Assembly: GCF_035944355.1 (NCBI RefSeq) | Contig: NZ_DASZBH010000001.1 | Span: 62,001-126,000, forward strand | DNA from: Frateuria_A sp035944355 | Lineage (GTDB): Bacteria; Pseudomonadota; Gammaproteobacteria; Xanthomonadales; Rhodanobacteraceae | Direction of reading: 5' to 3' | DNA length: 64,000 nt | In this document: positions 17,085-25,600 of the stretch, piece after piece | Layout: every line of letters starts with the position of its first letter | Position numbering within the stretch: position 1 is the stretch's first letter | Program-made: the position numbers and the translations under genes | The notes under the pieces: generated by a model | The model's database searches: none | The model's input: only the letters and a program-made list of their open reading frames with translations | What the model was told of the DNA's origin: nothing

Positions 17085-18023
17085 ATGACAGACACTTCCG
17101 CCCCGCTCGCCTTCGTCTTCCCCGGCCAGGGTTCGCAATCGGTCGGCATGCTGGCCGAGCTTGCCGCCGCGCACGCGGAAGTGCGGGCGACGTTCGAGGA
17201 AGCCTCGCAAGGCGCGGGCGTGGACCTGTGGCAGCTCAGCCAGCAGGGTCCGGAGGCCGAGCTCAACCGCACGGAAAACACCCAGCCGGCGCTGCTGGCG
17301 GCGAGCGTGGCGGTGTGGCGTGTGTGGGCCAAGCTCGGCGGCGCGCGTCCGGCGCAGCTGTCCGGGCACAGCCTGGGCGAGTACAGCGCGCTGGTCTGCG
17401 CCGGTGCGCTCTCGCTGCACGACGCGGCCGCGCTGGTGGCCGCGCGTGGCCGCCTGATGCAGGCGGCGGTGCCGGCCGGCGTGGGCGCGATGGCGGCGAT
17501 CCTCGGCGGCGACGACGCGCAGATCGCGGCAGTGTGCGAAGAGGTCGCGCAAGGCCAGGTCGTGGCGCCGGCCAACTACAACTCGCCCGGCCAACTGGTG
17601 ATCGCCGGCAACGCCGAAGCGGTCGACCGGGCGCTGGCGAAACTGGCCGAGCTGGGCGTGAAGAAGGCGATCAAGCTCGCCGTATCGGTGCCTTCGCACT
17701 GCGCGCTGATGCGCGAGGCTGCGGACCGGCTGGGCGAGCGCATGGTAGGCATCGACTGGTCGTTGCCCACCATCCCGGTGATCCAGAACGCCGAGGCACG
17801 CAGCTATGCCAGCGTCGAGGAGATCCGCGGCGCGCTGCAGCGCCAGCTCTACCTGCCGGTGCGCTGGACCCAATGCGTGCAGGCGCTCGCCGCCGGCGGC
17901 GCCACCCGCGTGCTCGAGTGCGGCCCGGGCAAGGTGCTCACCGGCCTGGTCAAGCGCATCGACAAGGGCCTGGACGCGCGCGCCATCGGCACGCCGGACG
18001 AACTCGAGGCCGCGCGGGCGTAA
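17085..18023 (+). CDS. fabD: Malonyl-CoA:ACP transacylase
   Basis: A 312-residue enzyme that transfers malonyl from CoA to ACP. FVFPGQGSQSVGML opens the protein and the nucleophile is Ser96 in GHSLGEYSALV. The catalytic His is in SVPSHCALM and the C-terminal ECGPGKVLTGL is present. The ATG at 17085 gives the usual start; a TTG at 17064 is possible but less likely. It is separated from fabH by an intrinsic terminator and followed by fabG 57 bp later. Confidence 0.97.
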   Translation: MTDTSAPLAFVFPGQGSQSVGMLAELAAAHAEVRATFEEASQGAGVDLWQLSQQGPEAELNRTENTQPALLAASVAVWRVWAKLGGARPAQLSGHSLGEYSALVCAGALSLHDAAALVAARGRLMQAAVPAGVGAMAAILGGDDAQIAAVCEEVAQGQVVAPANYNSPGQLVIAGNAEAVDRALAKLAELGVKKAIKLAVSVPSHCALMREAADRLGERMVGIDWSLPTIPVIQNAEARSYASVEEIRGALQRQLYLPVRWTQCVQALAAGGATRVLECGPGKVLTGLVKRIDKGLDARAIGTPDELEAARA

Positions 18024-18080
18024 TCACCATCACCCGGGCGGGCATTCAGCCCGCCTGGATTCCTGCAGAAGGGCATGACG

Positions 18081-18824
18081 ATGAGCAAGATCCTGGAAGG
18101 AGAGGTCGCGCTGGTCACCGGCGCCAGCCGCGGCATCGGCGCGGCGATTGCCGACGAGCTGGCCGCCATGGGCGCCACCGTGGTCGGTACGGCCACCAGC
18201 GAGAACGGCGCCAAAGCCATCGGCGAGCGCCTGGCCGCGAACGGCGGCCACGGCCGCGTGCTGGACGTCACCGACGGCGGCGCGGTCGAGGCGCTGATCG
18301 ACGCCGTCGCCAAGGAGTTCGGTGCGGTCTCGATCCTGGTCAACAATGCCGGCATCACCCGCGACCAGCTGCTGCTGCGCATGAAGGACGAGGACTGGCA
18401 GGCCATCCTCGATACCAACCTGACCTCGGTCTACCGCACCTCCAAGGCGGTCATGCGCGGCATGATGAAGGCGCGCAAGGGCCGCATCATTTCGATCGCC
18501 TCGGTGATCGGCCTCACCGGCAATCCGGGCCAGGCCAACTACGCCGCGGCCAAGGCCGGCATCATCGCGTTTTCCAAGTCGCTGGCGCGCGAGATCGGTT
18601 CGCGCGGCATCACGGTCAACGTGGTCGCGCCCGGTTTCATCGATACCGACATGACGCGCGCGCTGCCGGAGGAATCCAAGCAGGCGCTGCTGGGACAGAT
18701 CGCGCTGGGCCGGCTGGGCGAAGCGAGCGACATCGCCAAGGCCGTGGGTTTCCTCGCGTCGCCGGCGGCCGCGTACATCACGGGCGAAACGCTGCACGTC
18801 AACGGCGGCATGTACATGCCCTGA
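18081..18824 (+). CDS. fabG: 3-oxoacyl-ACP reductase
   Basis: A 247-residue NADPH-dependent short-chain dehydrogenase. The cofactor motif VTGASRGIGAAIA is at the N-terminus and NNAGITRDQLLLRM follows. The catalytic Ser is in ISIASVIG, and Tyr154 and Lys158 are in NYAAAKAG. The ATG at 18081 has AAGGG at suitable distance; an ATG at 18075 lies too close to it. It is part of fabD-fabG-acpP-fabF. Confidence 0.96.
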   Translation: MSKILEGEVALVTGASRGIGAAIADELAAMGATVVGTATSENGAKAIGERLAANGGHGRVLDVTDGGAVEALIDAVAKEFGAVSILVNNAGITRDQLLLRMKDEDWQAILDTNLTSVYRTSKAVMRGMMKARKGRIISIASVIGLTGNPGQANYAAAKAGIIAFSKSLAREIGSRGITVNVVAPGFIDTDMTRALPEESKQALLGQIALGRLGEASDIAKAVGFLASPAAAYITGETLHVNGGMYMP

Positions 18825-18836
18825 CGTATGGCGCGG

Positions 18837-18867
18837 TTGTCGCCAACGACCGGTTTTTAGGCGACAA
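18837..18867. other. Inverted repeat downstream of fabG
   Basis: TTGTCGCC (18837-18844) and GGCGACAA (18860-18867) are perfectly complementary across 15 bases, beginning 12 bp after the fabG stop and upstream of the likely acpP promoter. There is no T run, so an operator or mRNA-stability hairpin is more likely than a terminator. Confidence 0.5.
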
Positions 18868-18945
18868 TTGATCTTTCGCGCCGGTCGCAAGGCAGCGCGT
18901 TTCAATCCTGTCGGCGGAGCAATGGCGGCCCGCCCGCTTAGCCAC

Positions 18946-18951
18946 TACAAT
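18946..18951 (+). promoter_or_regulatory. Candidate -10 box for acpP
   Basis: TACAAT lies 68 bp before the acpP ATG. The 17-bp position upstream reads TGGCGG, a poor -35. A dedicated promoter would fit the very high demand for acyl carrier protein. Confidence 0.4.
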
Positions 18952-19018
18952 TCGCCGTCCTTTTGCCGGACCCGTGCCGGCCCGACAAAAAAGCACACCC
19001 CTTGGGAGGTTTGGCAAC

Positions 19019-19258
19019 ATGAGCACCATCGAAGAACGCGTCAAGAAGATCGTCATCGAGCAGCTGGGCGTGAAGGAAGACGAAGTCACGGCGAACGCTT
19101 CGTTCGTGGACGACCTGGGCGCCGATTCGCTGGACACGGTGGAACTGGTGATGGCTCTCGAGGAAGAGTTCGAGACCGAGATTCCCGACGAGGAAGCCGA
19201 GAAGATCACCACCGTGCAGCAGGCCGTGGATTACATCAAGGCCCACACCAAGGACTGA
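19019..19258 (+). CDS. acpP: Acyl carrier protein
   Basis: A 79-residue acidic protein that carries growing acyl chains on a 4'-phosphopantetheine arm. The attachment site is Ser37 in GADSLDTVELV, and the recognition helix has the usual acidic face. The ATG at 19019 has a strong GGGAGG Shine-Dalgarno sequence. The 194-bp gap before it, with a -10 box and an inverted repeat, suggests extra transcription on top of read-through from fabG. fabF follows. Confidence 0.98.
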   Translation: MSTIEERVKKIVIEQLGVKEDEVTANASFVDDLGADSLDTVELVMALEEEFETEIPDEEAEKITTVQQAVDYIKAHTKD

Positions 19259-19434
19259 TCGACCGTGCCGGAACCGCGCACGTGCGCGGCTTTCCGTTCA
19301 CGTGGCGATACCGAAAGCTGCGCCACCTTGGCGCAGTTTTCGTTTCCGCGTTTTGAAACGTCCGATACCGTATGGTCTGGGGGCGCTGGCCGTTGCCCGG
19401 CAACGCACCCGGAACAAGCAAGGATCCAATCCAA

Positions 19435-20688
19435 ATGAGCGAACGACCCATGAGCAGAAGGCGCGTTGTGGTGACCGGCATGGGCATCATCTCGCCCGTC
19501 GGCAATGACATCGCCACCGCCTGGGACAACATCCTCAAGGGCGTCAGCGGCATCGGCCCGGTGACCCATTTCGACGCCACCGGTTATGCCACGCGCATCG
19601 CGGGCCAGGTGCGCGACTTCGACCCGACGCAGTGGATGCCGCCGAAGGACGTCAAGAAGATGGACCCCTTCATCCACTACGGCATCGCGGCCGGCACCCA
19701 GGCGCTGCGCGACTCCGGGCTGGAAGTGACCGAGGCCAACGCGCCGCGCATCGGCGTGGCGGTCGGTGCCGGCATCGGTGGCCTCAACACCATCGAGGAC
19801 ACCTCGATCGAGCTGCACGAAAAGGGCCCGCGCCGCGTGTCGCCGTTCTTCGTGCCGAGTTCCATCATCAACATGGTCTCGGGCCACCTGTCGATCATGT
19901 TCGGCCTGAAGGGACCGAACATCGCCTGCGTCACCGCCTGCACCACGGCCACGCACAACATCGGCCTGGCCATGCGCATGATCCAGTACGGCGATGCCGA
20001 CGCGATGATCGCCGGCGGCGCCGAGTTCGCCACCACCGGCACGGCCATGGCCGGCTTCTGCTCGGCCAAGGCCATGTCCACCCGCAACGACGAGCCGGCC
20101 AAGGCGAGCCGCCCGTGGGACAAGGACCGCGACGGCTTCGTGCTGTCCGACGGCGCCGGCGTGCTGATGCTGGAAGAGTACGAACACGCCAAGGCGCGCG
20201 GCGCGAAGATCTACGCCGAGCTGGTCGGCTTCGGCATGAGCGGCGACGCCTATCACATCACCGCGCCCAGCGAGGGCGGCGAGGGCGCCGCGCGCTGCAT
20301 GCAGGCGGCGCTCAGCGACGCGGGCCTGGAGCCCACCGACGTGCAGTACATCAACGCGCACGGCACCTCCACGCCGCTGGGCGACCTGGGCGAGGTGATG
20401 GCGGCCAAGAAGGTGTTCGGCGAGCACGCCTACAAGCTGGCGATGAGCTCGACCAAGTCGACCACCGGCCACCTGCTGGGCGCGGCCGGCGGCGTCGAGG
20501 CGATCTTCACCATCCTGGCGCTGCGCGACCAGGTGCTGCCGCCGACGATCAACCTGGACGAGCCTGGCGAAGGCTGCGACCTGGACTTCGTGCCGAACAC
20601 CGCACGCAAGGCCGAACTGGACGTGGCGATTTCCAACTCCTTCGGCTTCGGCGGCACCAACGGCACGCTCGCGTTCCGCCGCGTTTGA
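19435..20688 (+). CDS. fabF: 3-oxoacyl-ACP synthase II
   Basis: A 417-residue elongating condensing enzyme. The Cys-His-His triad is Cys169 (TACTTATHNIG), the His in NAHGTSTPLGD and the His in KSTTGHLLGAAGG. The C-terminal NSFGFGGTNGTLAF is typical. The ATG at 19435 has AAGGAT upstream; MSRRRVVVTG at 19450 is an alternative. Its TGA overlaps the TTG I assign as the pabB start. It belongs to the fab cluster and elongates long-chain acyl-ACPs. Confidence 0.97.
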   Translation: MSERPMSRRRVVVTGMGIISPVGNDIATAWDNILKGVSGIGPVTHFDATGYATRIAGQVRDFDPTQWMPPKDVKKMDPFIHYGIAAGTQALRDSGLEVTEANAPRIGVAVGAGIGGLNTIEDTSIELHEKGPRRVSPFFVPSSIINMVSGHLSIMFGLKGPNIACVTACTTATHNIGLAMRMIQYGDADAMIAGGAEFATTGTAMAGFCSAKAMSTRNDEPAKASRPWDKDRDGFVLSDGAGVLMLEEYEHAKARGAKIYAELVGFGMSGDAYHITAPSEGGEGAARCMQAALSDAGLEPTDVQYINAHGTSTPLGDLGEVMAAKKVFGEHAYKLAMSSTKSTTGHLLGAAGGVEAIFTILALRDQVLPPTINLDEPGEGCDLDFVPNTARKAELDVAISNSFGFGGTNGTLAFRRV

Positions 20689-22034
20689 AGCGGCCCCACG
20701 CGAGAGTCCTCGGCGGCCGGCGCGATCTGCTCGCGCCGGCCGCCGCGTTTCCCGGCCGCTATCCCTGCCTGCTGCAGAGCGTGGTGCACGGCACGGCGCA
20801 GGCGCGCTATGACATCCTGTTCGGCTTTCCGCAGGAGCAACTGGCGCTGCAGCCGGACGGCCGCCTGACCGATGCGAACGGGCGGGCGAGGGCCGGCCGC
20901 TTCCTCGATGCGCTCGATGCGCAGTGGCGGGCCGAACGGCGCGATGCGCCCGACGACGGCCTGCCGTTCCACGGCGGCTGGGTACTCATGCTGGCCTACG
21001 AGCTGGCGGGCGAGATCGAGCCGCGATTGCAGCTGCATTCCGCCGGTCCGCTGCCGGTGGCACTGGCCTTGCGCTGTCCTGCGGCGGTGATCGTCGATCA
21101 TGCAGGAAACCGTACCGTGCTCGTGGCCGAGGCCGGGCACGAGGCCTTGCTCGACGCCATGGAGGCGGATCTCGATGCGCGGGTGTCGGTGCCGGCGCTG
21201 GCTTCGCCGCTTTCGATCGCGGAGGACGCACCCGAACGCTTCCTCGATGGCGTGGCGCGCATCCACGAGCACCTGCATGCAGGCGACATCTTCCAGGTGA
21301 ACCTCTCGCGGGCCTGGCGCGCGCACTACGCGCAACCTCCCGCGCCGGCAGCGCTCCACGCGGCGCTGCGCCTGGCCAATCCGGCGCCGTTCGCCGGCCT
21401 GTTGCAGCAGCCCGGCTGGGCCATCGTCAGCTCCTCGCCGGAGCGGCTGGTGGAGGTGCGCGATGGCGTCGCACAGACCCGGCCCATCGCCGGCACGCGG
21501 CCGCGCGTGGCGGGCGACGACGACGCGGCGCGTGTGCGCGAACTCGCCGCGCATCCGAAGGAGCGCGCCGAGCACGTCATGTTGATCGACCTGGAACGCA
21601 ACGACCTGGGCCGCGTCTGCGTGCCCGGCACGGTGGTGGTGGACGAGCTGATGGCGGTGGAGAGCTACGCCCACGTGCACCACATCGTGTCCAACGTGCG
21701 CGGTCGCCTGCGCGAGGGCGTGACGCCGGGGCAGGTGATCGCGGCGACCTTTCCCGGCGGCACCATCACCGGCTGCCCCAAGGTGCGCTGCATGCAGATC
21801 ATCGCCGCGCTGGAGGACGCGCCGCGGGGCGCCTACACCGGAGCGCTGGGCTATCTCGACCTGAGCGGCGAGCTGGACCTCAACATCCTGATCCGCACGC
21901 TGACCCAGGTCGGCCACGAGGTCAGCCTGCGCGCGGGCGCGGGGATCGTCGCCGACTCGGTGGCCGGCAAGGAGCTGGACGAAACCCGCGCCAAGGCGCG
22001 CGGCCTGCTGCGTGCGCTGGGAGCGGCCGGATGA
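20685..22034 (+). CDS. pabB: Aminodeoxychorismate synthase component I (PabB-like)
   Basis: A 449-residue chorismate-binding enzyme that makes 4-amino-4-deoxychorismate for folate. The chorismate-binding core shows DIFQVNLSRAW, SSSPERLVEV, LIDLERNDLGRV, FPGGTITGCPKVRCM and GELDLNILIRTL. The start is placed at a TTG (20685) overlapping the fabF stop, because the family-like GRYPCLLQS segment is near residue 26. Residues 267-271 read PIAGT, the anthranilate-synthase form, not the PIKGT of E. coli PabB. The neighbour pabC favours the folate assignment. No pabA lies nearby. Confidence 0.88.
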   Translation: MKRPHARVLGGRRDLLAPAAAFPGRYPCLLQSVVHGTAQARYDILFGFPQEQLALQPDGRLTDANGRARAGRFLDALDAQWRAERRDAPDDGLPFHGGWVLMLAYELAGEIEPRLQLHSAGPLPVALALRCPAAVIVDHAGNRTVLVAEAGHEALLDAMEADLDARVSVPALASPLSIAEDAPERFLDGVARIHEHLHAGDIFQVNLSRAWRAHYAQPPAPAALHAALRLANPAPFAGLLQQPGWAIVSSSPERLVEVRDGVAQTRPIAGTRPRVAGDDDAARVRELAAHPKERAEHVMLIDLERNDLGRVCVPGTVVVDELMAVESYAHVHHIVSNVRGRLREGVTPGQVIAATFPGGTITGCPKVRCMQIIAALEDAPRGAYTGALGYLDLSGELDLNILIRTLTQVGHEVSLRAGAGIVADSVAGKELDETRAKARGLLRALGAAG

Positions 22035-22840
22035 AGCCGCGCGTGCTCGTCGACGGGCAGGCGCACGATCAGGTGTCCGCGCTGGACCGCGGCCTGGGCT
22101 ATGGCGACGGGCTGTTCGAAACCGTTCGCTTCGTGGGCGCCCATGCGCCGCTATGGGCCCGCCACATGCAGCGCCTGGGTGAAGGTTGCCGGCGGCTGGG
22201 CTTGCCGATGCCGGACATGGCGCAGTTGCTGGCCGAAGCGCGCGCGGCTTCGGACGGCATGGCGCACGCCGTCGTGCGGATCACGCTCACCCGGGGCGTC
22301 GGCGCGCGCGGCTATGCAGCGCCGGCCCAGCCCAGGCCGACCCGCGTCGTCGCGGCCTTCGAGCCGCCGCAGCAGGACGAGGCGGCGCAGGGCGGCGGCA
22401 TACGCGTGCGCCTGTGCGAGCTTCGCCTCGCCCGGCAACCGCTGCTGGCCGGCCTCAAACACCTCAACCGGCTGGAGCAGGTGCTGGCGCGGGCCGAATG
22501 GGACGACCCGGCGATCGCCGAGGGCCTGCTCTGCGACGCGGACGGCCTGGCCATCTGCGCCACGGCGGCCAATCTCTTCGCCGTGCATGGCGGGGCGATC
22601 GCCACGCCGGCGCTGGACCGCTGCGGCGTCGCCGGCGTCGCCAGGGCGGAGATCCTGGCATGCCGGCCGCAGGCGCAGGTGCGCCCGATCCCGCTGGCGG
22701 AACTTCGACGGGCCGATGAGCTCTTCCTATCCTCGAGCGTGCGCGGCATCCTGCCCGTTCGCGAACTGGACGGCGTCGCTTTAGGGGTCGGTCCGGTCAC
22801 GCGCGCGCTGCAGGCGCATTGGCGCGCGCTGGGCTTTTGA
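22031..22840 (+). CDS. pabC: Aminodeoxychorismate lyase (PabC-like)
   Basis: A 269-residue fold-type IV PLP enzyme that releases 4-aminobenzoate and pyruvate from aminodeoxychorismate. The Schiff-base Lys143 lies in LKHLNRLEQVLAR, very close to E. coli PabC, and DRGLGYGDGLFET is the family N-terminal motif. The position that holds Glu in E. coli PabC (TECCAANLF) is Cys176 here (AICATAANLF), an unusual change at a cofactor-contacting residue. The ATG overlaps the pabB stop by 4 bp. The family is secure, but activity deserves a check. Confidence 0.88.
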   Translation: MKPRVLVDGQAHDQVSALDRGLGYGDGLFETVRFVGAHAPLWARHMQRLGEGCRRLGLPMPDMAQLLAEARAASDGMAHAVVRITLTRGVGARGYAAPAQPRPTRVVAAFEPPQQDEAAQGGGIRVRLCELRLARQPLLAGLKHLNRLEQVLARAEWDDPAIAEGLLCDADGLAICATAANLFAVHGGAIATPALDRCGVAGVARAEILACRPQAQVRPIPLAELRRADELFLSSSVRGILPVRELDGVALGVGPVTRALQAHWRALGF

Positions 22841-22851
22841 AGGAGTCATCG

Positions 22852-23889
22852 ATGGGGCGCAAGAAGGTGCGGGGGCGCGTGCTGCGCACCCTGGCGTGGC
22901 TGGTCGTGCTGGCGGTGCTGGCCGCGGTCGCCGCCGGCTGGTATGGCTTCGAGCGGTTCAGCCGCGCGCCGCTGGCGGTCGGCCCGCAACGGCAGACGCT
23001 GGACGTGGAGCGGGGCAGCAACCTGCGCGGGATCGTCGCGCAGCTGCACGCGCGCGGGGTCAGCGGCGCGCCATGGCTGTACTGGCGCCTGCTTGCCGCC
23101 CGCATGCGGGTCGCCGACCGGCTGCACGCCGGCGAGTACGCGCTCGATCCGGGCGTCACGCCCGCCAGCCTGCTCGATGCGATGGCAGCGGGCCGCGTCC
23201 TGCAGCGCAACTTCACCATCGTGGACGGCTGGACCTTCGCCCAGCTGCGCGGCGCGCTGGCGCAGGTGGCCACCCTCCGCCACGAGGCCGCCACACTGGG
23301 CGATGCCGACCTCATGCGCCGCATCGGCGCGGGCGGCGAAGCGCCGGAAGGGCGCTTCCTGCCAGAGACCTACGCCTACGTGAAGGGCGACAGCGACCTG
23401 GACATCCTCAAGCGCGCGCACCAGGCGATGGCGCACACGCTGGCCGAACTGTGGACCGGTCGCGACAAGGGCCTGCCGCTGGCGTCGCCCTACGAGGCGC
23501 TGATCCTCGCCTCCATCGTGGAGAAGGAAACCGGGCGCGCCGACGAGCGGCCGAAGATCGCCGGCGTCTTCGTGCGCCGCCTGGAAAACCACATGCTGCT
23601 GCAGACCGACCCCAGCGTGATCTACGGCATGGGCCAGGCCTATGCCGGCACCATCCACAAGAGCGACCTGACCACCGATACGCCCTACAACACCTACACG
23701 CGCCCCGGCCTGCCGCCCACGCCCATCGCGCTGCCGGGTCGGCCGGCGATCCTGGCGGCATTGCATCCGGAGCCGGGCGACGCGCTCTATTTCGTCTCGC
23801 GCGGCGACGGCACCCACGTGTTCGCCAGCTCGCTGGCCGAGCACAACCGCAACGTCGCCTGCTACCAGCTCAAGCGCTGCCATGACTGA
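22852..23889 (+). CDS. mltG: Endolytic murein transglycosylase
   Basis: A 345-residue inner-membrane protein that cleaves nascent peptidoglycan strands. One N-terminal transmembrane helix (about residues 12-32) precedes a LysM-like and YceG core. The catalytic Glu (about 224) is in ILASIVEKETG, and LQTDPSVIYGMG and PYNTYTRPGLPPTPI follow. AAGGAG stands before the ATG. It overlaps tmk by 8 bp. The pabC-mltG-tmk-holB order is common in gammaproteobacteria. Confidence 0.96.
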   Translation: MGRKKVRGRVLRTLAWLVVLAVLAAVAAGWYGFERFSRAPLAVGPQRQTLDVERGSNLRGIVAQLHARGVSGAPWLYWRLLAARMRVADRLHAGEYALDPGVTPASLLDAMAAGRVLQRNFTIVDGWTFAQLRGALAQVATLRHEAATLGDADLMRRIGAGGEAPEGRFLPETYAYVKGDSDLDILKRAHQAMAHTLAELWTGRDKGLPLASPYEALILASIVEKETGRADERPKIAGVFVRRLENHMLLQTDPSVIYGMGQAYAGTIHKSDLTTDTPYNTYTRPGLPPTPIALPGRPAILAALHPEPGDALYFVSRGDGTHVFASSLAEHNRNVACYQLKRCHD

Positions 23890-24523
23890 GCGGCGCGGGC
23901 GCTTCATTTCGCTCGAAGGCGGCGAGGGCGCCGGCAAGAGCACCCTGCTGGCCGGCCTGCGCGCGCACATCGCAGGGCAGGGCATCGACCTGGTGCAGGC
24001 CCGCGAGCCCGGCGGCACGCCGGTAGGCGAGGCGGTGCGCGCGATCGTGCTCGATCCTGCCCTGCGGGGCATGGCCGCGGAGACCGAACTGTTGCTGATG
24101 TTCGCCTCGCGCGCCCAACTGGTGCGCGAGACCATCGCGCCGGCGCTCGCGGCCGGGCGATGGGTGTTGTGCGATCGCTATGTCGATGCCAGCTACGCCT
24201 ACCAGGGCGGCGGCCGCGGCCAGCCGCCCGCGCGCATCGCCGAACTGGAGCGCTGGACATGCGACGGCGTATCGCCCGACCTGACCCTGCTGCTCGACCT
24301 GCCGGTGGCCACCGGTCGCGCGCGCGCGGCCGGGCGTGGCGGCGCGGACCGCATCGAGGCCGAGGCGGATGCCTTCTTCGAGCGCGTGCGCGAACGCTAC
24401 CGCGCCCGTGCCGCGGCGGAGCCGGCGCGTTTTCGCGTGATCGATGCCGGCCAGTCGCCGGAGGACGTGCTGCGCGCCGCCGTCGCTGCGCTGGAACCCC
24501 TGTTTGCAGAAGGTGCCGCATGA
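23882..24523 (+). CDS. tmk: Thymidylate kinase
   Basis: A 213-residue enzyme converting dTMP to dTDP. The P-loop GGEGAGKS is at residues 13-20. The DRY-type motif appears as CDRYVDASYAYQGGGRG, AREPGGTPVGE is the substrate-binding segment, and the Arg-rich lid GRARAAGRGGADRIE follows. It overlaps mltG by 8 bp and holB by 4 bp, so the three are translationally coupled. Length and motifs are normal. Confidence 0.97.
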   Translation: MTERRGRFISLEGGEGAGKSTLLAGLRAHIAGQGIDLVQAREPGGTPVGEAVRAIVLDPALRGMAAETELLLMFASRAQLVRETIAPALAAGRWVLCDRYVDASYAYQGGGRGQPPARIAELERWTCDGVSPDLTLLLDLPVATGRARAAGRGGADRIEAEADAFFERVRERYRARAAAEPARFRVIDAGQSPEDVLRAAVAALEPLFAEGAA

Positions 24524-25455
24524 GCACGCCGCCCTGGCACGAAGAACATTGGCGGCGGCTGCAATCGCGCCTGGCGCGCGGTGCGCTGCCGCATGCGCTG
24601 TTGCTGTGCGGTCCGGCAGGCCTGGGCAAGCGCGCCTTCCTGCAGCGCTTCGTGCGCGGCCTGCTGTGCGAGCGGCCGCGCGACGGCGAGGCCTGCGGGC
24701 AATGCCGCGCCTGCCTGCTGCTCGAGGCCGGTACCCATCCGGACTTCGTCACCATCAGCTACGGCCTGCGCAAGGATGGCGTGCAGCGCAAGGAAATCGT
24801 GGTCGAGCAGGTCCGCGAGTTGTCGGCGCGCCTGGCCATGGCCAGCCAGTTCGGCGGCTGGCAGGTGGTGGTGATCGATCCGGCCGACGCGATGAACGCC
24901 AATGCCGCCAACGCCCTGCTCAAGACGCTGGAGGAGCCCTCGCCGCAAACGCTGCTGCTGTTGGTCGCCGATGCGCCCTGGCGCCTGCCGCAGACCATCC
25001 GCAGCCGCTGCCAGCGCATCGAATTCCAGTTGCCGCCGCAGGCCGACGCCCTGGCCTGGCTCGCCGCGCAGGGCGTGGCCGATCCGGCGATCGCGCTGGA
25101 GGCCGCCGGCGGCAATCCCGGGTTGGCCCGGGACTGGGCCGCGCAGGGTGCGCTGGCGCGCCGGCAGGCCGTGCGCAAGGACATGGCCGCGCTGGCGTCC
25201 GGCCGCGCCGAACCGATGGAGGTCGCGCGGCGCTGGCTCGAGGCCGAGCCGGAGCAATGCCTCTGGTTCGCCTCGCAGGCCGCCGTCGACGAGGCGCGCG
25301 CGCGCGCGGCCGGCACGTCCGCGCCGCTGGGCAGCCACCTCGACGCCGAGGCGCTCGCCGACTGGTTCGGTGCCGCCAACCGTGCGCGCGATGCCTTGCG
25401 CGGACCACTTCGCGGCGACCTGCTGCTGCTCGAACTGCTGGCGCAGTGGCGTTGA
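24520..25455 (+). CDS. holB: DNA polymerase III delta prime subunit
   Basis: A 311-residue stator subunit of the clamp loader. The nucleotide loop is GPAGLGKRAF, where Arg replaces the usual Thr/Ser, in line with delta prime not hydrolysing ATP. A CGQCRACLLLEAGTHPDF zinc module and the NANAANALLKTLEEP helix are clear. It works with DnaX, also in this window. The start overlaps the tmk stop (ATGA). In relatives pilZ follows directly; here a PIG-L deacetylase gene intervenes after 145 bp. Confidence 0.95.
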   Translation: MSTPPWHEEHWRRLQSRLARGALPHALLLCGPAGLGKRAFLQRFVRGLLCERPRDGEACGQCRACLLLEAGTHPDFVTISYGLRKDGVQRKEIVVEQVRELSARLAMASQFGGWQVVVIDPADAMNANAANALLKTLEEPSPQTLLLLVADAPWRLPQTIRSRCQRIEFQLPPQADALAWLAAQGVADPAIALEAAGGNPGLARDWAAQGALARRQAVRKDMAALASGRAEPMEVARRWLEAEPEQCLWFASQAAVDEARARAAGTSAPLGSHLDAEALADWFGAANRARDALRGPLRGDLLLLELLAQWR

Positions 25456-25600
25456 TGCCCGTGGCGCGCGTGGTGGCCCGCAGAATTCCCGCCGGACGCT
25501 ACACACCGCACGAACGCAGTGTGCAGCAAGCTGGCACGCATCGACGCCCGCGCCCGACGCGCCGGCGTTCTCCATACCTGGGCGCGGGAGGCGCCACCCC

